This document shows, piece by piece, positions 11,623 through 21,988 of a stretch of 64,000 nucleotides of DNA. This DNA is from Eustoma russellianum (Eukaryota > Streptophyta > Magnoliopsida > Gentianales > Gentianaceae). Both the position numbers and the translations under genes were made by a program. The stretch lies in NCBI GenBank assembly GCA_036186865.1, contig AP025074.1, positions 4,334,223-4,398,222 on the forward strand. Reading direction: 5' to 3'. The number at the start of each line of letters is the position of its first letter. Position 1 is the first letter of the stretch. A model generated the notes under the pieces. The model ran no database searches, was not told the origin of the DNA, and saw only the letters and a program-made list of their open reading frames with translations.

Positions 11623-12900
11623 TCACATCCCCCTCGATGTTTCATAGACTAACTTTTTATTTAATCCTTTAGTTAAAGAGTCAGCAAGGTTAAACTTGGT
11701 TCTTACAAACTCCAAGTTTACCACCCCTGAACTAATCAACTCACGCACAATGTTATGCCGTAGACGAATGTGTCGGCTCTTCCCATTATAGATTTTGTTC
11801 CTTGCACATGCTATCGCAGCCTGTGAATCACAATGAATAGATACAGAAGGCATAGGCTTAGACCACAAAGGAATATCAATAAGTAAATTCCTCAACCACT
11901 CAGCTTCTGTGCTTGCTAAATCTAATGCAATGAATTCAGATTCCATTGTTAATTTAGCACTACATGTTTTATTTACATGATTTCCACGAGATAGCTCCAC
12001 CACCCAAGTAAATGCATATCCACTAGTGGAGTTTATCTCGTCATTGTCAGTCACCCAATTAGCATTACAATAGCCTTCTAAAACAGCGGGTGATCCATTA
12101 AACATGAGTCCTAAATTCATTGTTTCTTTAAGGATATCTCAATAAACGTCTTAATGCACACCAATGACTCTCATTCGAATTATGAGTGTATCGTGCAAGT
12201 CTATTCACAGCATATGCAATGTCAAGCCTAGTGCAATTCATCAAATACATTACACTACCAATTATCCTAGCATATTCACATTGTGACACACTTTCAAACT
12301 TATTTTTAGTCAATGTCACATGCGAATCATAAGGCGTACTTTTTGGTTTAGTGATTAAACTTTCTCAACATTTTCTCCACATAATGTTCTTGAGAAAGTA
12401 AATAACCCACACAATTTTTAACTAACTTAAGGCCAAGAATTAAGTCAGCCTTCTCCATATCTTTCATATAAAAATCAGAAGATAAAAATGATTTTGTATC
12501 ATTAACAACATTTATGTTGGCTCCAAAAATTAACATATCATCAGCATAAAGGCAAATAATGACACCATCACAATCATTAAATTTACTATACACACAACGG
12601 TCACTTTCATTTACTATATAACTATTTAACACTAGTGCGTTATCAAACTTCTCGTGCCATTGTTTAGGCGCTTGCTTAAGACCATATAAGGACTTCTTAA
12701 GCCTACATATTTTGTGCTCTTGTCCTTTGACTATCATACCCTCTGGTTGTTTCATATAAATATCTTTTTCTAAGTCTCCATTTAAAAATGTTGTTTTCAC
12801 ATCCATTTGGTGAACGACAAACTTGTAAATGGAGGCAAGTGCTACTAAAAATCTAATAGTGGTGATTCTAGCAACTGGAGAATAAGTATCAAAGAAATCT
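11623..12900 (-). pseudogene. Copia reverse transcriptase and RNase H, broken
   Basis: On the minus strand the RT resumes at about 12900 (GIDFFDTYSPVA in a frame with stops). It continues as MDVKTTFLNGDLEKDIYMKQPEG and ends with the catalytic LYADDMLIFG. Pieces in other frames follow: 12128-12319 (GSVMYLMNCTRLDIAY) and 11623-12120, the RNase H (TSGYAFTW, SAKLTMESEFIAL, KSRHIRLRHN). At least two frame changes separate the parts. The enzyme would copy the element RNA into DNA; this copy cannot. Confidence 0.85.
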
Positions 12901-12926
12901 ATACCCTCTTCCTCTAGGCAAGTCTA

Positions 12927-14171
12927 CTACCAAGTGTTATTACTCAATATAGATTCAAGATCACTATTTATGGCTTCCTTCCAAAACTTAGAATCTATTG
13001 ACTTAATAGCATCTCCATAAGTTTTAGAATCATCCTCTAAAATAAATGTTGTTATAAAGTCACTTCCAAATGACTTTTCTGTTCTTTCTCTCTTACTTCT
13101 TCTAGGAAGATCAATCTCTTGTTCAACTACGGTTTTGCTTGACTCATCTATCTCAAAATTAGAAATAACATCGGATTGTCTTTTCATGGGAAAGATATGC
13201 TCAAAGAATTTAGCATCCTTAGATTCCAATATAGAACCATTATCTATAACCATGAATCTATATGCTGCACTATTTTGAGCATACCCGACGAATACACAAT
13301 CTTTTGTTTTTGTCCTGATTTTACTTCTCTTAAAATCAGGAATACCAACTTTGGCTAGACACCCCCACACTTTCAAGTAATACAAGTTGGGAGCATAACA
13401 TTTCCATAACTCATAAGGAGTTTTGTCTAACTTCTTATGAGGTAATCTATTTAATATATGACAAGCAGTCAAGATTGTATCCCCCCACAAGTTGTTTGGC
13501 AATCCTGAACTTACCAACATAGTATTCATCATACTTTTCAGTGTTCTATTCTTCCTTTCGGCTACTCCGTTAGATTGAGACGTGTACGGAGGTGTTACTT
13601 CATGATTTATGTCATTCTCTTCACAAAATTTTTGTAGAGAATCTGTACAGGATTCACCAGCTCTATCAGTTCTAAGTCTTTTGATCCTTAAATCTAATTG
13701 ATTTTTAACCTCATTCTTATAACTTATGAACTTAGACTCGGTCTCATCCTTATGACTTAATAGATATACCTTCGCATATCTAGAATAATCACCAATAAAA
13801 GTGATATAATATCTCTTACCATCTTTACTCATATGGTTCTTGAAATCACCTAAGTCACTATGAATCAAACCAACTTTCTGAGAGACTCTATCCACTTTCT
13901 TAAATGGTTTCTTATGATATTTTTCTTCAACACAATGTTCGCACTTGTTAAAGTTATCATCATCATATGAAATCACATTCATGTTCTTGAGTTTCTTTAT
14001 TACTCCTATGTTTGCATGTCCAAGTCTAGCATGCCACACATTAAGAGACTCAACAGAATAAACGGAACTAGATGCATCTTTATTATTATGAACACAAATG
14101 GCGTCTAGTACAAGTAGCCCTCCATTACAGAAACCTTTACCAACGAACTTCTCCATTTCTAGACAAGACAA
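12927..14171 (-). pseudogene. Copia integrase region
   Basis: A 414-codon open stretch. It contains the pre-integrase motif WHARLGHANIG, the HHCC zinc-binding residues (ending CEHCVEEKYHKKPF) and an integrase core. The core has HSDLGDF, LRTDRAGE and GVAERKNRTL, which supply the D, D and E catalytic positions. The C-terminal part has the Copia-specific DCVFVGYA segment. The frame ends at SNNTW, just where the RT domain should begin. The first RT block (the W-x-F-K and ARLVA motifs) is missing before the next recognisable RT sequence, pointing to an internal deletion of roughly 100-200 bp. Confidence 0.85.
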
Positions 14172-14194
14172 GTTTATCAGAATCTAAAACAAGT

Positions 14195-14524
14195 TTAATG
14201 TTGGACATTGTTTAGTAGCACTCCGGAGATCAAGTTCCTACGCATGGCAGGAACATGCAACACATTGTTTAGCTCTAGTCTCTTCCCAGAAGTCAACTTG
14301 AGAAGCACCTTACCTTTTCCGAGGACTTGGGTACTATCTGCATCTCTCAAGAAGACTTGCTCGTCACTGCCTATCTCTTTGTATTCAGAAAATAGGTCTT
14401 TACTGGTAGAAATATGTCTGGTAGTCCCTGTGTCTACCACCCATTCCGCCGTGCCACCAACAAGGTTTACCTTTGTCAAGACAACTGCTGCGATGATGTC
14501 ATCTACTGCTCTTTTGGCCTCCAC
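14195..14524 (-). pseudogene. Copia aspartic protease fragment
   Basis: Retropepsin with WVVDTGTTRHIS (catalytic D-T-G, where most Copia proteases have D-S-G), then FLRDADSTQVLGKGKV and VLHVPAMRRNLIS, the usual end of this domain. It is separated from gag and integrase by frame changes, so no continuous polyprotein is possible. Confidence 0.8.
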
Positions 14525-14599
14525 AGGATTTGCTTGGTTGCTTGGCTATCCCTTCTTTATCCTGCAGTTGATTGCTCGATGTCCTAGCTTCCCGCACAC

Positions 14600-15327
14600 C
14601 TAGCAGACTCCCTTCATCTTGTTTTGGGCCTTCAAAGTAACTTTCTTACCTTTTTTCCCACAGCTGTAACCGCCATTGTTGTTGTGGAACTTGGGTTTCT
14701 TCGTAGTGTGCTCCAAAACATTGGCTTTGACGCCCTCCTCACGGTGAGACTTATCTTCAAACCGGTTGTTCTCTTCGATGCGTATATGTTTGATTACCAT
14801 ATCTAGAGACAACCTGGCATCGTCATGCTTTCCTCTCTTCTTGTATTTGCTCCAAGAAGGAGGAAGTTTCTCCAAGAGCGCAGCCGCCTGGAATGTTTCA
14901 TCGATTTTAATTCCTTCATGTTCCAGATTATCCACCAACTGTTGGAACTGATAGATTTGATCATTGATTGGAGCATGATCAACCATCTGGAACTTCAGGA
15001 ATTCACTCACCACATACTTGCATTTGCCCACGTCTTCAGCACCATACTTGTTCTCCAGTGCTGACCAAATCTCTTTTGCAGAAGTAAATGTGACATAAAT
15101 GTCAACCAGAGAATTGGCCAAGAAGTGTAGTATATGACATCTGCAAGTAGTGTTGTCTGCATCATACTTACGTGCTTCTGTTTCATCATCTGCTCTATCC
15201 ACCTTGAGTACATATGAAACTGAGAGCATTTCGAGAAAGAACAGCACCTTGGCCGCCACCTCTTGTAAAATTTGTCATTGAATGACTCCATCTTTGACAT
15301 ATCTGGAAGAGCTTGCTTGGATGCCAT
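14600..15327 (-). pseudogene. Copia gag, frameshifted
   Basis: Minus-strand gag. It starts at an ATG (15325-15327) 18 nt inside the 5' LTR and begins MASKQALPDMSKM. The frame shifts near 15260-15270; the rest continues in another frame from about 15259. The UBN2-type gag core is recognisable (SAKEIWSALENKYG, LEKLPPSW, and a helix-rich SLDMVIKHIRIEE segment). A zinc-knuckle remnant at the end has C...CGKLGH-type residues spread over another stop/frame change at about 14600. It would form the particle shell; here it cannot be made as one protein. Confidence 0.8.
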
Positions 15328-15345
15328 CGTAAATTGCTTTAAGAT

Positions 15346-16165
15346 TGTTAGAAATATGGTAAACAAGCAAGGAAATAATCAACAAAAATCCGAGACGAGT
15401 TTCGGGATAACTCTGTCCTTAAAGAAATTTAGCCTCTACCAACGAGCAAGGTTGACTGCAATGACTAATGCTTCCCAAGATATAACGGCTTTCTTCCTTT
15501 CCTTTGCTCTAGGAGAGGAAGATTGAACTTGATAGTAGAAGGAACTGAAGATGGAGAGGGTAGAGGGAGAAAGAATGCTGAGATGTATTCTATTTTTCCA
15601 AGAATGTGTTGTATGTATTGAAGATACCAAGATCTACTATATATAGACCATGGGGTGTGTTAAAGACCCTTTTTAAAACTTGTCTCAGCCTCTTTCCAAC
15701 CCTCAATGTCAGTTGTTTAACGTTCATAGGCGAAGGGAGATGAACCTTGGACCAAAAGATGCAATTCAAAGTGAAAAGTTCTGTCCGTTGGTACATCGAT
15801 CGATCGATGTGGGACAGAAAACTCCATCTTCATTCTGCCTTACATCAATCTATCACATCGATCGATCGATGTCACTTCGATTGATCGATATGATCGATCG
15901 AAGTTGGACAGAATGTTTCCAGTGTTTGCATCGCATCACATCAATCGATCAATGTTCCTTACATAGATTGATCGAAGTCCTCAGGAACACTTAACTTTAT
16001 TACAGCTTTTACTTAGTTCGATCCAGACTACGCATAGATCGATCCAAGTGACCTATTTCAAGTTTAAAGTGTTCCTAACAGCATTTCAATCTCCCAAACA
16101 ACCTCATATGTGTTCTATATAAGTTTGGAGCACATAGTAAAGTACTTTAACGTACTTTTCCAACA
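15346..16165 (-). repeat. Copia LTR (5' LTR), with ATCGATCG repeats
   Basis: Right LTR, same termini as the left one. The ATCGATCG block lies at about 15795-16045 and differs in repeat number and arrangement from the left LTR. Confidence 0.9.
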
Positions 16166-16198
16166 ATTTCGTCAATACTAAATACCCCTTACAATGCC

Positions 16199-16372
16199 GA
16201 GCGTTGGAGCAACCGGTAAGGTTGTTGGTTTGTGACTTTGAGGCGGTGTATTCGAGCTGCGGAAATAATCTTTTTCACAAAGTGTAAGTTAAGGCTGTGT
16301 ACATCAGATCGTGGAGCGATCTGGTTTCTCTCGCACTATATGCAAACGCTGGAGTCTAGTGCACCGGAAACG
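16199..16372 (+). mobile_element. Au-like SINE
   Basis: A tRNA-derived head with an A-box-like GTTGGAGCAACCGGTAAGG and a B-box-like GTATTCGAGCTGC is followed by CGGAAATAATCTTTTTCAC, TAAGGCTGTGTACAT and AGTCTAGTGCACCGG. This order matches the Au SINE family of plants. It lies inside the second copy of the small duplication described for 10081-10160. Target duplication is not clear. Confidence 0.75.
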
Positions 16373-16529
16373 CTTACCCCTCGCCATCTCAGGACATACA
16401 TATTTTCACGCATGTTCAACAACGTGGTCAAGGAGGCTTTGCATAGCTAAAACGTTTTAAAACATCACAAAAATAAATACTAGAATAAGATTATGCGACG
16501 AAAAGGGCATCTGATACACACCTTAATCT
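16373..16529. other. Spacer between SINE and first MITE
   Basis: Contains the remaining part of the duplicated CATGTTCAACAACGTGG sequence (about 16385-16425) and the left target duplication CCTTAATCT (16521-16529) of the first MITE. Nothing else seen. Confidence 0.4.
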
Positions 16530-16713
16530 GGAACAGGATCTCCTGACCGCCAAGTCCGTGACCCTCTCCGCGACCGCCCGCCACGTGGCACCAGGGGGAG
16601 GTTGTGAGGCTGGGTGGGGGTCACCTGCACTCAGCCTCACCACCACATCCCGCTGCCACGTGTCGGACGGTCACGTGGACGGTCACGGGAAGGGGGTCAG
16701 GTGATCTCGTTCG
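16530..16713. mobile_element. Foldback MITE 1 (Mutator-like, 184 bp)
   Basis: Nearly palindromic GC-rich element. The left arm GATCTCCTGACC pairs with the right arm GGTCAGGTGATC, and the inner parts (CCACGTGGC with GCCACGTGT, and GTGAGGCTG with CAGCCTCAC) also pair. It is flanked by CCTTAATCT (16521-16529) and TCTTAATCT (16714-16722), a 9-bp duplication with one mismatch, the length made by Mutator-like transposases. Three CACGTG cores lie within it (16582, 16657, 16672). Confidence 0.8.
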
Positions 16714-16788
16714 TCTTAATCTACGTATTATAAGACTTTACTAACTAAGAATGTCGTGTGGCAATAGTCGAATCACACCGAATTTGAT

Positions 16789-17106
16789 GTCCATTTTCGG
16801 TTAAAGAAAAAGAAAACCCAAAATAAAAGGAAAAAAGTGACGGTCTTTTTAGTGGGATGAGATCTCCTCACCGCGCGGTGAGTCACCGCGCGGCTGAGGA
16901 CGCGACACGTGGCAGCAGTAGGGGGTGGTGAGGCTGGATGCGGGTTACCCTCATCCAGCCTCACCACCCCCTTGCTGCCACGTGTCATGCGGTCACGCAC
17001 GCGGTGAGGGGGATGCGGTGAGGGGATCCTATCCCCTTTTTAGTGTCCATTTTTCGGTTAAAGAAAAAGAAAACCCAAAATAAAAGGAAAAAAAGAGACG
17101 GTCTTC
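16789..17106 (+). repeat. 60-bp direct repeat in the PP2C upstream region, split by MITE 2
   Basis: A segment beginning TGTCCATTTT and CGGTTAAAG and ending GACGGTCTT occurs at about 16789-16846 and again at about 17044-17106. The copies are nearly identical. MITE 2 inserted at the junction. The second copy is close to the likely transcription start of the PP2C gene, so the first may be a duplicated promoter or 5' UTR piece. Confidence 0.75.
16854..17035. mobile_element. Foldback MITE 2 (Mutator-like, 182 bp)
   Basis: Same family as MITE 1. The ends are GGGATGAGATCTCCTCACCGC and the complement of GGGATAGGATCCCCTCACCGC. It is flanked by a perfect 9-bp duplication CTTTTTAGT (16845-16853 and 17036-17044). 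The arms pair along nearly the full length. CACGTG cores are at 16906 and 16979. It sits between two copies of a 60-bp direct repeat upstream of the PP2C gene. Confidence 0.88.
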
Positions 17107-17263
17107 CCGACTCCGTCGATGCTTTCCTCGTGTTTCTCCAGATTTTTCTCACACAGTCACACACAAGTCCACAGCTACTTCTACACTCACTCCGCTCATT
17201 TCCCCAACAAATTCAAGTTCCTAATCTCTTTACTCCTACTGAATTCCTCGCATTGTCTTCATT

Positions 17264-17554
17264 GTAAGTCTAGGGTTTCTATATCCCTTCAAATATTTTG
17301 TTTCTTTCTTGCTGGATTATCCTTTTTTTAATTACTGTCTACTTGTCTGATGAAAAAAATGTTCAAGTCCAAAATATAATTTTCAATTCCTGGTGCTTGT
17401 TTTGGAATTCTTTTTGGGTAATGAATCTGAATCTATTTTACTGTATGATTAGTGTGATAAATACTGTTGAATTGCTTGAATATTTTGATTTTGTGAAGCT
17501 AGGGCTTAAGTAGGAAACAAATTGATTTTGGTTCTTTGATATGATTGAATGTAG
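17264..17554 (+). other. Predicted 5' UTR intron of the PP2C gene
   Basis: Donor ATT|GTAAGT at 17264 and acceptor GAATGTAG at 17554 frame a T-rich segment ahead of the start codon. Leader introns are common in this gene family. Inferred from motifs only. Confidence 0.6.
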
Positions 17555-17618
17555 GGTTCTGGGAGGATGTCTTTGGTAAGGAATTGAAAGAAAAAGGAGT
17601 CAGATAGAGGTTCTCAGA

Positions 17619-20600
17619 ATGAATCAAACTCCAGTTCCTGTTGCTCTGGGGACTTTGATTGGTAGAGAGCTGAGGATTGAGAAGGTGGAGAAACCCACTT
17701 TGAAGTATGGCCAGGCTGCACTCCAGAAGAAAGGGGAGGATTATTTCTTGATCAAGACTGATTGCCTCAGAGTTCCTAACGATCCCTCAACTTTGTTCTC
17801 AGCTTTTGCAGTAATTGAAGCTCTTTAAGTCTATCTTCTTGGAAGTTATTGGAAACTTGAGTGCTTTATTATTGATGGTTTGATTAATGCGTTCCTTTTG
17901 ATGTTATAGGTCTTTGATGGGCACAACGGTAGATCAGCTGCTATATTTGCTAAAGAAAATCTGCTAAACAATGTTTTGAGTGCCATACCTGAAGGAGCTA
18001 GCAGGAAGGAGTGGCTTCAAGCGCTTCCTCGTGCGTTTGTTGCCGCATTTGTGAAAACTGATATGGAGTTTCAGAAAAGGGGTAATTTTTACCTTTCACT
18101 TGGCATTAATTAGTGAGAGTCTACTGACTGCTGTTATCTTGATTCATGTGTTCCTTATTTGGATATTGGATTTGTTGACAGGGGAGACATCGGGAACAAC
18201 GGTTACATTTGTTGTGATTGATGGGTGGACTGTCACAGTTGCTTCTGTTGGGGATTCTCGGTGCATATTGGACACACAAGGGGGTACTGTGTTTCTTTTG
18301 ACGGTCGACCACAGACTTGAAGAAAATGCTGAAGAAAGAGAGCGTGTCACTGCCTGCGGTGGCGCAGTAGGACGTGTCTGTGAATTTGGAGGCAATCAGG
18401 TAGTTGAAACCCCATTTGTTAGGAATGTCGATTCCTTGTACATAATTTAGCATTGTTCACTAGACTCTGAGGCATATATTTTGTCTGTTAGGTTGGCCCA
18501 TTGCGTTGCTGGCCAGGTGGATTGTGCCTTTCAAGATCAATTGGTGATACTGATGTCGGGGAGTTCATTGTCCCAGTACCCCACGTGAAGCAAGTACAGG
18601 TTTGTAGTTTCTTACATGCAGATCTTTCCTTTTCTGTGTTATCATGATCATGACACCTTTTCCGGTGGGCTAGCTTTCGAGTGCTGGTGGAAGACTTATA
18701 ATTGCATCTGACGGTATCTGGGACGCATTGTCATCCGATATGGCTGCCCAGTTCTGCAGGGGCTTGCCAGCAGAACTTGCTGCTAAAGTGGTAGTTAAGG
18801 TAATGCATGTGAAACAGTTTACTTATTGTTAGTAGCAAATATGTGTTTTATTGCATCCAAATTTGATGGTGCCCTAAGCGTTACGTGGTATGGTTCCAGG
18901 AGGCTCTAAGATCACGAGGTCTGAAGGATGATACTACCTGCTTGGTAGTTGACATTATTCCCAATGATTATCCTGTGTTGAGTCGACCACCTAAAAAGAA
19001 AAAAACCTTGTTTAGTTCACTTTCCTTTTGGAAGAAATCTCAAAATTCTGCTGTCAAGGGAAGTAGTAAGCTTTCTGCCGTCGGGGCCGTTGAGGAATTA
19101 TTTGAAGAAGGCTCTGCTATGCTTGCAGAAAGGTATGATATATACTTCTTTTTAAATTGCCTATGTTTACTTTGGATTAGCCTTTTGTTAGAGCCATAGA
19201 CTTATATTAATAACAGTCTTTTAACAGTTTCTTTTTTCATCTCTTTTTTCCTTTTTTGGGGTATATGGGGATTGTTGTCGGAGATTGATTACGTTGTTGT
19301 GCTCTTCAAAGGTGTCAATAAAGAAATGTCCATTACTCGGTTTCCTGGCAACAGGATTTATACTTCGTAAATCATTCTTTTCCTAAATATTCCTGTGAAA
19401 GTCTCATATGTTACGACTTGTAAATTTTCAGAAGGCGTTATAATGTTGTTGCCAACCTCGGTCTTTTCTGAAATATTCAACAGCCATAATCTTCTCGTCA
19501 AAACTTCATATTCCAACATCTACCTGTGATTGTCTCTTGGGGCCATTCTATGATGGTGCAGTTGTGGTTCTGTCTCACTTTTCTGGTAGTCTAGACTCTA
19601 GAAGCCAATTTTGCTAGAAATATATGCCTTGAAGCTGGTTCACATTGAATAGAGAATGTTAACCTTCACTCGGAAGGTTGAGATCAGTACTTCACATGAT
19701 ACGTGTGGCTAGCACATGCATCAGTGATTAGTACTTCACATGATACGTGTGGCTAGTACATGCATCGGTACTGTCGTGGCATCAGTATTCCGCATTTGAA
19801 ATGCCTTCAAGATGTATTTCAGAAACTTCTTGGAATCTTTGTGAGCATGGGATTGTTATAGCTGACTCTATGCATCGAACAAGATAGCGATTGGGATTTT
19901 TATTAGGTGCCTGAGATGGGTAGTATGTAGAATATGTATTAGTGCCTGGTCAAATGTTACTTAATGCAAATTGATGGAAAGTGTTCGAGTAATTCTGCTG
20001 TTTCCTTTTTCCTTCATGGAACTTTGTCTTTGACAACGTGATAATCTTGAAATTTTATCCTGTTTTGATCATTCTCAGGGGTAATCTGGTAGGGTTGGAT
20101 ATTTCTGTCAGTATTACTTTGATATTCAAATATGTTCATATGTGCAGCATTTTTTCTTGAAAGCTTCAGGGGTGCTCTCCTTGGCTATCTATCTATTGTT
20201 ATTCTGCTTTAATGAATCATAGATGGTTATTTCCTAAAAGAAATACATGCTGCCAAGTCCATAAAATATTCACACTGATGATTTTTTTTAACTTGCTTTC
20301 ATGTTTAAGTAAGCTATTAGTTCATATCCTTCTGAAGATGGTGGTAACTTCTGTCATCCTTTTCTGTTTCAACCCATACCATTCATGTTCTTACAGTTTC
20401 CTCTTAAAGAACTACAATCATCCTTTTCTTTCAGAAGACCCATGTTTATCTTGCTATTTATGATGTTTTATGCAAACACCACACAGATTGGGTAAAGACT
20501 TTTCCCTGAACTCTGATTCTGGACTCTTCAAATGCGCCATTTGCCAAGTGGATCAACAGCCAAGTGAGGGGCTCTCTGTTAACTCTGGACCTTTTTTCTC

Positions 20601-20706
20601 TCCGTCATCAAAGCCATGGGAAGGCCCCTTTCTTTGTGCAAGCTGTCGCAGGAAGAAGGATGCAATGGAAGGGAAAAGGCCTGATATGTCTAAAGTTTCT
20701 GTTTAA
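17619..20706 (+). CDS. Protein phosphatase 2C with C-terminal CxxC region, 7 exons
   Basis: Metal-dependent serine/threonine phosphatase of the plant PP2C superfamily, closest in my memory to the Arabidopsis At1g47380-type members. Exons: 17619-17810, 17910-18081, 18182-18399, 18492-18599, 18674-18799, 18900-19132 and 20487-20706. All introns are GT-AG and all phases agree, giving 422 aa. Motifs in order: FDGHNG (metal-binding D), SGTTVTFVVI, VASVGDSRCIL, DHRLEENAEERERV, CLSRSIGD, IASDGIWDALS and KDDTTCLVVDI. A linker with a KKKK patch leads to VEELFEEGSAMLAER and a C-terminal CAIC/CASC pair, possibly zinc-binding. The start ATG is the first in frame and matches the family's N-terminus. A 5' UTR intron (about 17264-17554) is likely. 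The sixth intron is 1,354 bp. The gene looks intact; its substrate is unknown. Confidence 0.93.
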
Positions 20707-20710
20707 CCTG

Positions 20711-21140
<430 letters not shown>

Positions 21141-21222
21141 TAAGGCTGTGTACATCAGATCGCGAAGCGATCCTCGGACTCTGCGCAAATGCGGAAGCTT
21201 AATGCACCGATAACGTTTTTTT
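21141..21222 (+). mobile_element. Au-like SINE, 3' fragment
   Basis: Matches the 3' half of the SINE at 16199: TAAGGCTGTGTACATCAGATC, then GCGCAAATGCGG, then GAAGCTTAATGCACCG. The tRNA-like head is missing. Confidence 0.65.
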
Positions 21223-21225
21223 AAC

Positions 21226-21640
21226 CCTGCCAGTCTTGATATATCCTAGCAAACGTGAAGGAAGAAAAAACCTTGCAAGAACAAGAAAACGCCTTCTTTC
21301 CCTACTGCATTTTACTAGATAATTTCATGTTCAATCCAAAAGCGCAGTGCATCAAATGTCAATCATAGATGTACAAGCACCTCATTTGAAATTACAGATC
21401 TTTCAACTGGGTGTATTCTTGCAATCATTTCCCTAGAAAACGCTATTTCCATATTGCGCATGGTAGTTTGAACTGAAAAGAACATCTTACGAGTGAGAGA
21501 AGAATAGTTTAACAACGTACAATGTTGCGTGTTGAGATGATAAACGTTGAAGTTTCACCAATCAGGCTTTCATTTCCAATAGAGTCAAAAGACATATTCT
21601 TCTTTGACTACGATGGAATTGAGTAAAATGACTCACTAAA
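21226..21640 (-). pseudogene. Decayed gene-like fragment A, family not recognised
   Basis: The segment at about 21340-21600 aligns by eye (roughly 70%) with 35740-35940, in the same orientation. On the minus strand both keep a short coding-like stretch (here MRNMEIAFSREMIAR, there RGMKECFLGERLVEY, with matching positions), but this copy soon meets stops. I do not recognise the protein. It may be an old exon of a duplicated gene or an unknown repeat. Confidence 0.35.
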
Positions 21641-21978
21641 TTGGTTATGCGTAATAGTTGATCGACACAGTTTGACACAATTCTCATTATGAGCCATAGG
21701 AAAATATGTGTGTTTCTAATACATAGGTATGGTTCCGTACATCTGTGTTTGTAACCGTAAGTTTTTAGATGAAAAAAAAGAAAATTGAAATTAATTAAAT
21801 TAAATTAAATTTTTTTTTTTAAAAAAAAAGCAAATCAGAATTTTGGAATTAAAATAAAATAAATTAACCCAAACATTAACTACCCATAACCCCCTCCCCT
21901 TGATTCCCGCCCCACCCCATGATCTTCGGCCCCCTCACAATTAAACCCCCACCCATTATACTAGCAGCCATTTTGGCT

Positions 21979-21988
21979 NNNNNNNNNN
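21979..21988. other. Assembly gap (10 N)
   Basis: Ten unspecified bases inside the solo LTR; true gap size is unknown. Confidence 0.99.

Larger units (their letters stand above)
10182..16165 (-). mobile_element. Ty1/Copia LTR retrotransposon, decayed, minus strand
   Basis: A 5,984-bp element. LTRs are 10182-11022 (841 bp, the 3' LTR) and 15346-16165 (820 bp, the 5' LTR), both TGTTAGAAAT...CCAACA. Target-site duplication is ATTTC at 10177-10181 and 16166-16170, a perfect match. Internal order on the minus strand is gag, protease, integrase, RT, RNase H, as in Copia. A purine-rich GTGGGAGATT next to the 3' LTR (read on the minus strand near 11023) is the polypurine tract. The gag ATG lies only 18 nt inside the 5' LTR and no TGGTATCAGAGC-type primer site is visible. 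Frameshifts and a deletion between integrase and RT make it non-autonomous. Confidence 0.92.

Noticed and set aside
14208..14603. 131-codon plus-strand frame
   Set aside because: Antisense shadow of the Copia protease/gag region on the minus strand.
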